In this document: one piece after another, positions 6,279 through 13,634 of the stretch | Numbering within the stretch: position 1 is the first letter of the stretch | Layout: each line of letters starts with the position of its first letter | Assembly: GCA_900547655.1 (NCBI GenBank) | Contig: URHQ01000050.1 | Location: 1-15,552 of the forward strand | DNA: 15,552 nt | Reading direction: 5' to 3' | From: an uncultured Collinsella sp. | GTDB taxonomy: Bacteria; Actinomycetota; Coriobacteriia; Coriobacteriales; Coriobacteriaceae | Notes under the pieces: model-generated | Database searches by the model: none | Seen by the model: only the letters and a program-made list of their open reading frames with translations | What the model was told of the DNA's origin: nothing | Position numbers and translations under genes: made by a program

Positions 6279-7558
6279 ATGGTCTTAAGAATGCTTTCCG
6301 CATCAAAGAATTGCGCGAAAAGATTCTTTTTACCATAGCTATGCTCGTCGTGTACCGCATTGGTGCGCACGTCCCTGTGCCCGGCATTCCCTTCCAGGGG
6401 ATGCTGGGCCTTTTCTCGACCGATAACAATTCGGTCGCCGCAGGTGCTATGGCCCTCCTGAATCTTTTCTCTGGCGGCGCGTTGAGCTATGTGTCGGTGT
6501 TTTCTCTGGGCATCATGCCTTACATCACCAGCTCGATCATCCTCCAGATGCTCCAGGCCGTCGTGCCTTCCCTGCATGAGCTTGCCCGCGAGGGCGAGGT
6601 CGGTCAGACCAAGATTACGCAGTATTCGCGTTACCTCACCCTGGCTCTGGCAATCCTCAACTCCGTGGGTTACCTCTTCCTCTTTAAGAGCTTCGGCATC
6701 AGCTTTAATGGCGCCGGCGCTCCCGAGATCATCTTCGACCTCATGATCGTCGGTACGCTCACCGCGGGCGCTATGCTGATCATGTGGATTGGTGAGCTCA
6801 TCACCCAGCGCGGTATCGGCAATGGCATGTCGCTGATCATCTTCGCGAACATCATGGCCGGTCTGCCGCAGGCTATCTTCTCCAGCACCGAGGGCAACGC
6901 CGGTGGCATCATCACCATGGTGATCATCTGCGCCATCATCCTGCTGGTTATCCCGCTGATTGTTTTCCTTGAGCGCGGCCAGCGCCGCATCCCGGTCTCC
7001 TACGCTAAGCGCGTCGTGGGCCGTCGCATGATGGGTGGCCAGACCACCTACCTGCCCATCAAGGTCAACACCGCGGGTGTCGTGCCGATCATCTTCGCTT
7101 CGGCGCTGCTGTACTTCCCGGCTCAGATTGCCGTGTTCTTCCCCGGCATCGGCTGGATTCAGGCAGTTGCCTCCGCGCTTTCGACCGGTTGGCTCAACTG
7201 GGTGCTTAACGTTGTCCTCATCGTGTTCTTCGCGTACTTCTACACCTCCATGGTGTTCAACCCCGATGACACGGCCGATAACCTTAAGAAGCAGGGCGGC
7301 TTTATTCCGGGCGTCCGTCCGGGTAGGGCTACCGCGGCCTACATCAAGAACGCGCTCAACAAGATCACGCTTCCCAGCGCTGTCTTTTTGGCGCTCATCG
7401 CCATCGTGCCTTCGATCATCTTCTCCTTCACGGGTAACCATCTGATCCAGGCATTTGGCGGCACGTCCATCCTCATCATGGTCGGCGTCGTGCTCGACAC
7501 GGTCGATAAGCTCGAAGGCCAGATCAAGATGTATGATTACGATGGATTCTTTAAATAG
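6272..7558 (+). CDS. secY: Preprotein translocase channel subunit SecY
   Basis: The 428-residue protein has the length and the ten hydrophobic segments expected of SecY, the pore of the Sec translocon in the cytoplasmic membrane. The first segment is about residues 17-32. The SecY signature VFSLGIMPYITSSIILQ and the cytoplasmic basic loop with RIPVSYAKRVVG are present; the C-terminus GQIKMYDYDGFF is typical. It works with SecE, SecG and SecA, which are not in the window. The start is GTG at 6272 overlapping the end of rplO; a nearby ATG at 6279 is in the wrong frame. A purine-rich GGAAAGG (6255-6261) serves it. adk follows after 18 bases. Confidence 0.98.
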   Translation: MLNGLKNAFRIKELREKILFTIAMLVVYRIGAHVPVPGIPFQGMLGLFSTDNNSVAAGAMALLNLFSGGALSYVSVFSLGIMPYITSSIILQMLQAVVPSLHELAREGEVGQTKITQYSRYLTLALAILNSVGYLFLFKSFGISFNGAGAPEIIFDLMIVGTLTAGAMLIMWIGELITQRGIGNGMSLIIFANIMAGLPQAIFSSTEGNAGGIITMVIICAIILLVIPLIVFLERGQRRIPVSYAKRVVGRRMMGGQTTYLPIKVNTAGVVPIIFASALLYFPAQIAVFFPGIGWIQAVASALSTGWLNWVLNVVLIVFFAYFYTSMVFNPDDTADNLKKQGGFIPGVRPGRATAAYIKNALNKITLPSAVFLALIAIVPSIIFSFTGNHLIQAFGGTSILIMVGVVLDTVDKLEGQIKMYDYDGFFK

Positions 7559-7576
7559 GCTAGAGGAGGATTGCTC

Positions 7577-8203
7577 ATGAACCTCGTATTGCTCGGAGCT
7601 CCGGGTGCCGGTAAGGGCACCGTCGCACAGGAGCTCGTCGCCGAGTTTGGCGTCGCCCATATTTCCACGGGCGACCTGCTGCGTGCTGCCGTCAAGGGTG
7701 GCACCGAGCTTGGTATTCAGGCTAAGAAGTACATGGACGCTGGCGAGCTCGTTCCCGATCAGCTCGTGATCGACCTTGTCAAGGAGCGCCTTGCCGCCGA
7801 TGACGCCCAGCAGGGCTTCATCCTCGACGGCTTCCCGCGCAACACCGCCCAGGCCGTGACGCTCGATTCCGAGCTCTCCGCCATGGGTCGCGAGATCGAC
7901 TGTGCCCTTCTGGTCGATGTGGCCCCCGAGGTCATTATCGATCGTCTGTCTTCGCGTCGCACCTGCCGCGCCTGCGGTTACACCGGCACCGCTGCCGATG
8001 CTACCTGCCCCAAGTGTGGCGGCGAGATGTATCAGCGCGACGACGACAAGCCCGAGACCATCAAGAACCGTCTCGACGTCTACGAGAAGTCCACGAGCCC
8101 GCTCGTGGACTACTATCGTGGCCAGGGTCTGCTCAAGTCGGTCAACGGTGACCAGGCTCGCGAGACCGTGTACGGGGATGTCAAAGAGGCTCTCGGTCTA
8201 TGA
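7577..8203 (+). CDS. adk: Adenylate kinase with zinc-binding lid
   Basis: Adenylate kinase interconverts ATP plus AMP with two ADP in the cytoplasm. The 208-residue protein shows the P-loop GAPGAGKGT (residues 7-15), the signature FILDGFPRN (81-89), and a lid with four cysteines, C130/C133 and C144/C147, that should hold zinc as in many Gram-positive enzymes. I chose ATG at 7577, 7 bases after GAGGAGG (7563-7569). An in-frame TTG at 7571 would add two residues but touches the Shine-Dalgarno site. The secY-adk-map order is the classical one. The stop overlaps the map start (ATGA). Confidence 0.98.
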   Translation: MNLVLLGAPGAGKGTVAQELVAEFGVAHISTGDLLRAAVKGGTELGIQAKKYMDAGELVPDQLVIDLVKERLAADDAQQGFILDGFPRNTAQAVTLDSELSAMGREIDCALLVDVAPEVIIDRLSSRRTCRACGYTGTAADATCPKCGGEMYQRDDDKPETIKNRLDVYEKSTSPLVDYYRGQGLLKSVNGDQARETVYGDVKEALGL

Positions 8204-8988
8204 TCAAGATTAAGTCTGCAACGCAAATCGAGCAGATGAAGAAGGCAGGAGCGCTATCTAAGATGGCGCTCCGCCACGTTGGAGCCATGGTGCGCCCCGG
8301 CGTTTCGACTTTTGAGCTCGATCAGCTCGCGGAGCAGATTATCCGCATGCATGGCGGCACCCCGGCCTTTAAGGGTTACGGCGGGTTCCCGGGGACCATT
8401 TGCGCATCGATCAACGATGCCGTGGTCCACGGTATTCCCAATCCCGACATGATCCTGCGCGATGGCGATATCATTTCCATCGATACGGGAGCCGTTGTCG
8501 ACGGTTGGGTCGGCGATAACGCTTGGACGTTTTTCGTCGGTACCCCCACGCCCGAAGCCAAGGCTTTGTGCGAGGTCACGCGCGATTGCCTTAAGGCTGC
8601 CATCGAGCAGGCTGTTCCCGGTAACCATATCGGGGACGTCGGTTATGCCGTTCAGTCCCTCGCCGAGTCTCACGGTTACGGCGTGCTTCGTGATTATGTG
8701 GGCCATGGCATTGGCCGCGTGATGCACGAGGACCCCAATGTTCCTAACTATGGAAAGAAGGGGAGGGGTGTTCGCCTCCAGGCCGGCATGGTCATTGCCA
8801 TCGAGCCGATGGTTACGATGGGTTCCAACCATGTGAGCACGGGCTCCGACGGTTGGATTGTTACGACCAACGACCACCTGCCCGCCGCGCACTACGAGAA
8901 CACCGTCGCCATTACCAATGACGGTCCGGTGATTCTCACCACGGATGCCCAAGGTGCTTGGTGTTCCTTGCAAGGCGGTGAAATGTAA
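8200..8988 (+). CDS. map: Type I methionine aminopeptidase
   Basis: This enzyme removes the initiator methionine from new proteins. The 262-residue product keeps the full metal site of the family: D95, D106, H169, E202 and E233, and the substrate-side histidine H77 in VVHGIP. It has no N-terminal zinc-finger or SH3-binding extension. Its start ATG overlaps the adk stop by four bases, so translation is coupled. The C-terminus runs about 15 residues past the usual end near VILT, and this tail (TDAQGAWCSLQGGEM) is encoded by DNA that enters a large palindrome. The tail may therefore be a late gain from the repeat and is probably not needed for catalysis. Confidence 0.97.
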   Translation: MIKIKSATQIEQMKKAGALSKMALRHVGAMVRPGVSTFELDQLAEQIIRMHGGTPAFKGYGGFPGTICASINDAVVHGIPNPDMILRDGDIISIDTGAVVDGWVGDNAWTFFVGTPTPEAKALCEVTRDCLKAAIEQAVPGNHIGDVGYAVQSLAESHGYGVLRDYVGHGIGRVMHEDPNVPNYGKKGRGVRLQAGMVIAIEPMVTMGSNHVSTGSDGWIVTTNDHLPAAHYENTVAITNDGPVILTTDAQGAWCSLQGGEM

Positions 8989-9108
8989 AAGTCGCCGCCC
9001 CCTGATGCCCAACCTCGCCTTTCAATTTCGAAGGCATGACCCCAAGGTCTATGCCTTCTCATTTCAAGGCGATCTTGGGCATCAGGGAACGGCTTTGTTT
9101 TACATTTC
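8980..9108. repeat. ~130-base imperfect palindrome at the end of map
   Basis: Nested arms fold into one long hairpin: 8980-8990 with 9098-9108 (11 bp), GCCG 8994-8997 with 9090-9093, 9000-9012 with 9075-9087 (13 bp), 9016-9021 with 9066-9071, 9031-9037 with 9051-9057, and GACC/GGTC (9038-9041/9046-9049) around CCAA at the tip. The stop codon of map is inside the first arm. It may end or dampen transcription between map and infA, or be a mobile-type repeat (MITE- or REP-like). No T-run follows at once. It shares GCGGTGAAAT (8975-8984) with the hairpin after xdhC (2457-2466). Confidence 0.75.
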
Positions 9109-9152
9109 AAATGTAACAAGTTCCACTTAGTTGTGGAGCCATTACGAAGTTA

Positions 9153-9181
9153 TTACGATGCGTGCATACGTGTTGTAGAAT
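9153..9181 (+). promoter_or_regulatory. Probable promoter before infA
   Basis: TTACGA (9153-9158) and TAGAAT (9176-9181) are 17 bases apart. The predicted start lies near 9188, about 33 bases before the infA start codon. A promoter here makes sense because the large palindrome just upstream would hinder read-through from map. The -35 box sits in the second copy of a direct repeat ATTACGA (9141-9147 and 9152-9158, 11 bases apart), and a perfect palindrome TTACATTT-C-AAATGTAA lies at 9100-9116. Either could bind a regulator. Confidence 0.55.
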
Positions 9182-9220
9182 ACTCAATCGCTGTCGTTTT
9201 CTAGAGAAAGATGATTGCTT

Positions 9221-9439
9221 GTGAAGAAGGAAGACGCAATTGAGCTCGAGGGTACGGTAAAGGAACCGTTGCCCAACGCCATGTTTAAGGTCGAGCTCGA
9301 GAACGGTCATTCGGTTCTGTGCAACATTTCTGGCAAGATCCGAATGAATTACATCCGTATTCTCCCCGGTGACAGGGTTGTCGTGGAGCTTTCCCCGTAC
9401 GACCTGACCCGCGGCCGCATCACCTATCGCTACAAATAG
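9221..9439 (+). CDS. infA: Translation initiation factor IF-1
   Basis: With the GTG at 9221 the product has 72 residues, the standard IF-1 length, starting KKEDAIELEGTV. The OB-fold protein keeps ALPNAMF-like LPNAMFKVELENGH, SGKIRMNYIRILPGDRV and the invariant ending SPYDLTRGRITYRYK. It binds the 30S A site and helps IF-2 and IF-3 start translation. An in-frame TTG at 9215 would add two residues but leaves too little room after the purine-rich AGAGAAAG (9203-9210). In place of the usual AHISG it has CNISG, a mild variation. It probably starts its own transcript, which may run on to rplQ. Confidence 0.96.
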   Translation: MKKEDAIELEGTVKEPLPNAMFKVELENGHSVLCNISGKIRMNYIRILPGDRVVVELSPYDLTRGRITYRYK

Positions 9440-9589
9440 CGGCACGCATACACGCACTCCATTTCCGACTGCAGGCTTAGCTCAACCTACGGTCGGATTG
9501 TGTGTGAAGACCAGCCATAGTTTTAAACGCCTGCGGCTGGGCGAGTAGATAGTAGGGAAGTAGTTTGAGCGCTACCGAAAGGAAGAACG
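9440..9589 (+). promoter_or_regulatory. Structured leader between infA and rpmJ-rpsM (candidate r-protein autoregulation site)
   Basis: The 150-base gap holds two hairpins: TCCGAC (9464-9469) with GTCGGA (9492-9497), and CCAGCC (9511-9516) with GGCTGG (9535-9540). The loop of the first contains GCAGGC (9471-9476) and the loop of the second GCCTGC (9529-9534), which are perfect complements, so the loops could kiss. In E. coli, S4 represses the rpsM-rpsK-rpsD-rpoA-rplQ operon by binding a double pseudoknot in its leader; the position here is comparable, but the fold is not proven. The Shine-Dalgarno AAAGGA of rpmJ is at 9578-9583. Confidence 0.5.
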
Positions 9590-9703
9590 ATGAAGGTACG
9601 TCCTTCGGTCAAGAAGATGTGCGATAAGTGCAAAATCATTAGGCGCCATGGCAAGGTCCTCGTCATTTGCGAGAACCCCCGTCATAAGCAGCGTCAGGGT
9701 TAA
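9590..9703 (+). CDS. rpmJ: 50S ribosomal protein L36
   Basis: This 37-residue gene reads MKVRPSVKKMCDKCKIIRRH and ends with CENPRHKQRQG. It is the zinc-binding (C+) form of L36, with ligands C11, C14, C27 and H32. L36 binds 23S rRNA in the 50S subunit, and the gene normally stands between infA and rpsM, as here. AAAGGA lies 6 bases before the ATG. rpsM follows after 14 bases, so rpmJ is the first gene behind the structured leader. Confidence 0.97.
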   Translation: MKVRPSVKKMCDKCKIIRRHGKVLVICENPRHKQRQG

Positions 9704-9717
9704 GAGAGGAGACTACG

Positions 9718-10092
9718 TTGGCCCGTATTAATGGTGTCGACCTCCCGCGTGAGAAGCGCGTTGAGATCGGTCTGACCTACATTTACGGCATCGGCCGCAC
9801 CACTGCGACGAAGATTTGCGTCGAGTGCAACGTTAACGTGGATACGCGCGTTAAGGACCTCACCGAGGATGAGGTTAACGCCATCCGCGATTATATCGAC
9901 AAGAACCAGATCATGGTTGAGGGCGACCTCCGCCGTGAGCGCAACCAGAACGTCAAGCGCCTTATGGACATCGGCTGCAACCGCGGCCTTCGTCACCGCA
10001 AGGGCCTCCCGGTCCGCGGCCAGCGCACCCACACTAACGCTCGTACCCGCAAGGGCCCGAAGCGTCAGATCGGTGCTAAGAAGAAGAAATAA
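9718..10092 (+). CDS. rpsM: 30S ribosomal protein S13
   Basis: The 124-residue protein starts ARINGVDLPREKRVEIGLTY and has the helix-turn region YGIGRTTA, then RRERNQNVKRLMDIGCNRGLRH, with the basic tail RTRKGPKR. S13 lies in the head of the 30S subunit and contacts the P-site tRNA and the 50S subunit. The start codon is TTG at 9718: the residues right after it match the S13 N-terminus, and GAGGAG stands just upstream. A rare TTG start in such a strongly expressed gene may set its translation level. The stop is next to the rpsK Shine-Dalgarno site. Confidence 0.97.
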   Translation: MARINGVDLPREKRVEIGLTYIYGIGRTTATKICVECNVNVDTRVKDLTEDEVNAIRDYIDKNQIMVEGDLRRERNQNVKRLMDIGCNRGLRHRKGLPVRGQRTHTNARTRKGPKRQIGAKKKK

Positions 10093-10106
10093 GGAGCGCT
10101 AGATAG

Positions 10107-10511
10107 ATGGCTACTGCTAAGAAGAACGTTCGCGCTGCCCGTCTGAAGCGCGCGGACCGTAAGAACATTTCCGTGGGCCAGGCTCACATCCGTTCTACGT
10201 TCAACAACACGATCGTTTCGATCACCGATCCCCAGGGCAACGTCATTTCCTGGAAGTCGGCTGGCCAGGTGGGCTTCAAGGGCTCCCGTAAGTCCACGCC
10301 GTTCGCTGCCCAGATGGCTGCCGAGGCTGCTGCCAAGCAGGCCATGGAGCACGGTATGAAGAAGGTTTCCGTCTTCGTCAAGGGCCCCGGCTCCGGTCGT
10401 GAGACCGCCATCCGCTCCCTCCAGGCTGCTGGCCTCGAGGTCTCGAGCATCCAGGACAAGACCCCCATTCCGCACAACGGCTGCCGCCCCAAGAAGCGTC
10501 GCCGCGTGTAA
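10107..10511 (+). CDS. rpsK: 30S ribosomal protein S11
   Basis: The 134-residue protein contains GQAHIRSTFNNTIVSITDPQ and the typical ending DKTPIPHNGCRPKKRRRV. S11 sits on the 30S platform near the mRNA exit and the Shine-Dalgarno helix. AAGGAG at 10091-10096 precedes the ATG by 10 bases. It keeps the classical rpsM-rpsK-rpsD order of the alpha operon, with a 14-base gap before and 19 bases after. Confidence 0.98.
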   Translation: MATAKKNVRAARLKRADRKNISVGQAHIRSTFNNTIVSITDPQGNVISWKSAGQVGFKGSRKSTPFAAQMAAEAAAKQAMEHGMKKVSVFVKGPGSGRETAIRSLQAAGLEVSSIQDKTPIPHNGCRPKKRRRV

Positions 10512-10530
10512 CTGAAAGGATCGTATCAAT

Positions 10531-11127
10531 ATGGCAATCGACAGGACTCCTGTTCTTAAGCGCTGCCGTCAGCTCGGGATCGATCCCGCTGAGCTCGGTT
10601 ACAGCAGCAAGAAGGAATCTATCCGTCAGCCCAAGCGCCGTCGCAAGGAATCTGAGTACGGCATGCAGCTGCGCGAGAAGCAGAAGGTCAAGTTCATCTA
10701 TGGCGTTCTGGAGAAGCAGTTCCACGGCTACTTCAACAAGGCCCGTAAGATGAACGGCGTCACCGGTGAGAACCTCATGATCATCCTTGAGTCTCGCCTC
10801 GACAACGTCGTCTTCCGTCTTGGCTTCGCCCGCACCCGCAAAGAGGCTCGTCAGTCCGTCCGTCACGGTCACTTCACCGTGAACGGCAAGCGCGTGGACA
10901 TCCCGTCCTACCGCGTCAAGGCCGGCGACGTCGTCGCTGTCGGCGAGAAGTTCCGTGACCTCCTCCCCATCAAGGAGGCCCTGATTTCCTCCGAGCGCTT
11001 TGAGGTCCCTGGCTGGCTCGAGGTCGATATCGAGAAGCTGTCTGGTAACGTGCTCGCTCTGCCGACGCGTGAGCAGATCAGCGGTGATATCAACGAGCAG
11101 CTCATCGTCGAGCTCTACTCTAAGTAG
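10531..11127 (+). CDS. rpsD: 30S ribosomal protein S4 (cysteine-free N-terminus)
   Basis: The 198-residue protein has the N-terminal S4 region with a single cysteine in KRCRQLGID, so the zinc knuckle of some S4 proteins is missing. The S4 RNA-binding domain is at about residues 88-135 (SRLDNVVFRLGFARTRKEAR, then VNGKRVDIPSYRVKAGD). S4 starts 30S assembly by binding the 5' domain of 16S rRNA. It represses its own mRNA in E. coli and B. subtilis, through different leader structures. Here the possible target is the leader before rpmJ. AAAGGA at 10515-10520 supports the ATG. Confidence 0.98.
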   Translation: MAIDRTPVLKRCRQLGIDPAELGYSSKKESIRQPKRRRKESEYGMQLREKQKVKFIYGVLEKQFHGYFNKARKMNGVTGENLMIILESRLDNVVFRLGFARTRKEARQSVRHGHFTVNGKRVDIPSYRVKAGDVVAVGEKFRDLLPIKEALISSERFEVPGWLEVDIEKLSGNVLALPTREQISGDINEQLIVELYSK

Positions 11128-11159
11128 TCCATCCGGGCTGCTGAGGCTGGAGGTAATAC

Positions 11160-12101
11160 ATGTCAGAATTCATTAGGCCTCAGGTTCAGGTCGAAGAGAT
11201 CAACGAGACGTCTGCTCGTGTCTCCGTCGAGCCGCTCGAGCGTGGTTACGGCGACACGCTGGGTAACTCCCTTCGTCGCGTTCTTCTGTCCTCGCTCGAG
11301 GGTGCCGCCGTCGAGGCTATTCAGATCGATGGTGCGCAGCACGAGTTCATGACCATCCCTAACATGGTCGAGGATGTCACCGACATCGTCCTGAATGTCA
11401 AGGGTCTTGTCTTCAGGGCTCTCGGCACGACCGACGAGGCGACCGCCACCATCTCGGTTGACGGCCCCTGCGAGGTCACCGGTGCGGACTTCTTTATTCC
11501 GTCCGAGTTTGAGCTGGTCAACCCCGAGCAGCACATCGCTACGCTCACCGAGGGTGGCCATCTCACCATGAGCATGCGCATCGGCTATGGCCGCGGCTAT
11601 GTTTCTGGCGAGGCCAACAAGCGCGACAACGATCCCATCGGTGTGATCCACGTCGACTCGCTGTACTCGCCGGTTTCCCGTTGCGCCAAGCTCGTTGAGG
11701 CTTGCCGTGTCGGTCAGCACACCGACTACGACCGCCTTGTCCTCGAGATCGAGACCAACGGCTCCATCGCCCCGCGCGACGCCGTGGTCCAGGCTGCCAA
11801 TATCATCAACCAGCATATGGCTGCCTTTATGAACCTTGCCGAGACCCCCGAGGTCGAGGAGGAGGCTTCGATCTTCGCTCCCGAGGTCACCAACGACAAC
11901 GCCGAGCTGGACAAGCAGATTGAGGATCTGGACCTTTCCGTCCGTTCCTACAACTGCCTTAAGCGCGCCAGCATTCACTCGGTCCGTCAGCTCGTTGAGT
12001 TCTCGGAGAACGATCTGCTCAACATCCGTAACTTCGGTGTTAAGTCGATCGAGGAAGTGAAGGACAAGCTTGAGTCCATGGGCCTGAGCCTGAAGGCTTA
12101 A
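11160..12101 (+). CDS. rpoA: DNA-directed RNA polymerase alpha subunit
   Basis: The 313-residue protein has both domains. The N-terminal dimer domain (about 1-225) contains TLGNSLRRVLLSS (33-45), which starts assembly of the core enzyme. The C-terminal domain (about 245-313) contains RSYNCLKRA; R262, N265, C266 and K295 match the E. coli DNA-contacting residues R265, N268, C269 and K298, so UP-element contact should work. The acidic linker between them is EEEASIFAPEVTNDNAELDK. GGAGGT at 11149-11154 stands 5 bases before the ATG. rplQ follows after 30 bases, as in most bacteria. Confidence 0.98.
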   Translation: MSEFIRPQVQVEEINETSARVSVEPLERGYGDTLGNSLRRVLLSSLEGAAVEAIQIDGAQHEFMTIPNMVEDVTDIVLNVKGLVFRALGTTDEATATISVDGPCEVTGADFFIPSEFELVNPEQHIATLTEGGHLTMSMRIGYGRGYVSGEANKRDNDPIGVIHVDSLYSPVSRCAKLVEACRVGQHTDYDRLVLEIETNGSIAPRDAVVQAANIINQHMAAFMNLAETPEVEEEASIFAPEVTNDNAELDKQIEDLDLSVRSYNCLKRASIHSVRQLVEFSENDLLNIRNFGVKSIEEVKDKLESMGLSLKA

Positions 12102-12131
12102 TGCTTCGCATATTTGAGGAGAAACTAGACC

Positions 12132-12599
12132 ATGCGTCACAACGTTAAGAAGGGCCTGAAGCTCGGCACCGATGCGAGCCACACCAAGGCCATGAAGAAG
12201 AGCCTTGCTAAGGCCCTCTTCGAGAACGACCGCATCAAGACCACCGAGACCCGCGCTAAGGCGCTGCGTTCGGTCGTCGATCCGATCATCACCTGGGCCA
12301 AGAAGGGCGACCTGCACTCTCGTCGTCTGGCTATCGCCAAGCTCGGCGATAAGCAGCTCGTTGCCGAGATCTTCGACAAGGCTGCTCAGGGCATGTGGCA
12401 GGACCGCAACGGCGGTTACACCCGCATCATGAAGCTCGGTAACCGCAAGGGCGACAACGCTCCCATCGTTATCATGGAGCTCGTCACCGAGCCTTGCACG
12501 CCTAAGGCTAAGAAGGCTGCTCCGGCCCCCAAGAAGGCCGCTGCTCCCAAGAAGGTCGAGGCTGTCGAGGAGACTGCTGCTGAGGAGACCGCTGAGTAG
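12132..12599 (+). CDS. rplQ: 50S ribosomal protein L17 with charged C-terminal tail
   Basis: The L17 core (residues 1-121) starts MRHNVKKGLKLGTDASHTKA and ends GDNAPIVIMELV. It lies at the exit-tunnel side of the 50S subunit. The protein has 155 residues against 127 in E. coli: a tail (about 122-155) is first Lys/Ala/Pro-rich, then Glu-rich, and is likely disordered. Such tails are common in actinobacterial L17. GAGGAG at 12116-12121 serves the ATG. It is the last gene of the block; an intrinsic terminator begins 27 bases after its stop. Confidence 0.98.
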   Translation: MRHNVKKGLKLGTDASHTKAMKKSLAKALFENDRIKTTETRAKALRSVVDPIITWAKKGDLHSRRLAIAKLGDKQLVAEIFDKAAQGMWQDRNGGYTRIMKLGNRKGDNAPIVIMELVTEPCTPKAKKAAPAPKKAAAPKKVEAVEETAAEETAE

Positions 12600-12625
12600 A
12601 CATTCCGTCTGCATAGGCTATATTC

Positions 12626-12656
12626 GAGGGGTACGTTCGCGTACCCCTCTTTTTTT
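12626..12656 (+). terminator. Intrinsic terminator after rplQ
   Basis: A perfect 10-bp stem, GAGGGGTACG (12626-12635) with CGTACCCCTC (12640-12649), closes on a TTCG tetraloop and is followed by seven Ts (12650-12656). This marks the end of the ribosomal/rpoA transcript. Confidence 0.96.
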
Positions 12657-12691
12657 GTCGAAATGCCATTGCCTGTTTGTTGGGAGCGTCC

Positions 12692-13516
12692 ATGACCGCG
12701 CCGTCTGATTTCAATTCGATTCCTGAGCTCGATGCCACGCTCGTTTTCCGCGTGGCCTACGATGGCTCGTCCTACAGCGGCTTTGCCGAGCAGCCCGGTC
12801 AGACGACGGTTGCGGGCGAGTTGCGCCGCGCTATCGAGACGCTCCTGCGCCGCCCGATCGACCTGACGTGTGCGGGGCGTACCGATGCCGGCGTGCATGC
12901 GGTGGCACAGTTCATCAGCGTGCCCGTAACGGACGCTGAGTTGGCTTTGACGCGCCGTAGGTGGCTGAGGGCTATGGATGCCCTCCTGCCCAAAGATATC
13001 GCCATAAACGAGGTCTACAAGGCCCGTAAAGGCTTTTCTGCACGCTTTGATGCGCGTTCCCGTGCGTATACGTACCGTATTGCCGATCGCGACGCGCGCC
13101 CTGTGCTTTCGCGCGGTGCGGTGTGGTGGCATCGCTACCCATTGGATGTTGAGGCGATGTCTGCGGCCTGTCCCGCGCTGCTGGGCGAGCAGGACTTCAA
13201 GAGCTTTTGCAAGGTGGCGTCTGCTGTGGGCAAGCCCACGCACCGCTGCGTGATGCGTGCCGAGTTTGGCCATGAGGTTGCGTTTGGCGAGGACATCCTG
13301 ACGTTTACCATCGAGGGCAATGCGTTTCTGCATTCGATGGTCCGCACGATCGTGGGCACGCTTGTCGAGATTGGCATGCATCGCCGTGAACCCGAGTGGA
13401 TGCGCGAGGTCATCGATGCTTGCGACCGTACCGCTGCGGGCCCCACGGCTCCTGCCTGCGGCCTTACGTTTATGGGCGTGGATTACGATCCCGCCGAGCT
13501 TGTCGTGCTCGACTAG
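12692..13516 (+). CDS. truA: tRNA pseudouridine(38-40) synthase TruA
   Basis: The 274-residue enzyme turns uridines 38-40 of the tRNA anticodon arm into pseudouridine. The catalytic aspartate is D65 in CAGRTDAGVHA (residues 60-70). FSARFDARSRAYTYRI and the C-terminal GNAFLHSMVRTIVGTLVEIG are family motifs. I chose ATG at 12692, 5 bases after GGGAG (12682-12686); an in-frame TTG at 12677 would add five residues but has no ribosome site. truA often follows rplQ. Here the strong terminator between them means it depends on read-through or a promoter of its own, which I could not identify in the 35 bases between. Confidence 0.97.
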   Translation: MTAPSDFNSIPELDATLVFRVAYDGSSYSGFAEQPGQTTVAGELRRAIETLLRRPIDLTCAGRTDAGVHAVAQFISVPVTDAELALTRRRWLRAMDALLPKDIAINEVYKARKGFSARFDARSRAYTYRIADRDARPVLSRGAVWWHRYPLDVEAMSAACPALLGEQDFKSFCKVASAVGKPTHRCVMRAEFGHEVAFGEDILTFTIEGNAFLHSMVRTIVGTLVEIGMHRREPEWMREVIDACDRTAAGPTAPACGLTFMGVDYDPAELVVLD

Positions 13517-13524
13517 GGGAGGGC

Positions 13525-13543
13525 TCGACGCATCGTGCGTCGA
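13525..13543 (+). other. Perfect 8-bp hairpin after truA
   Basis: TCGACGCA (13525-13532) pairs with TGCGTCGA (13536-13543) around TCG, 9 bases after the truA stop. No T-run follows, so it is at best a weak terminator. The rest of the 161-base gap before the next gene shows no clear promoter. Confidence 0.6.
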
Positions 13544-13634
13544 AACCCGTCATCTGTGGGCTGCGCGTGTGCAACATCTGTTCTTGGCGTGCAATACAAC
13601 CGGTGTCTCATTGCTTTTATTGCCGGGGTGTACC

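Noticed and set aside
7571..7576. TTG start for adk two codons upstream
   Set aside because: It directly adjoins the Shine-Dalgarno site; ATG at 7577 has normal spacing and gives the standard N-terminus MNLVLLGAPG.
9141..9158. ATTACGA repeats as a Zur (zinc repressor) box, given the zinc-binding L36 downstream
   Set aside because: The Zur consensus of Bacillus is an inverted repeat ending in ATTACGA; here the halves are direct repeats, and zinc-binding L36 genes are not the ones usually under Zur control.
11163..12614. Long minus-strand reading frame of over 480 codons opposite rpoA and rplQ
   Set aside because: It mirrors the codon bias of two certain genes on the other strand; the protein looks like no family and has no ribosome site. 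The same holds for long antisense frames at 3365-4678 and 6275-7660.
13600..13634. Promoter for the glycosyltransferase around TTGCTTTTATTG
   Set aside because: No -10 box at acceptable spacing from the TTGCTT; the match is too poor to list.
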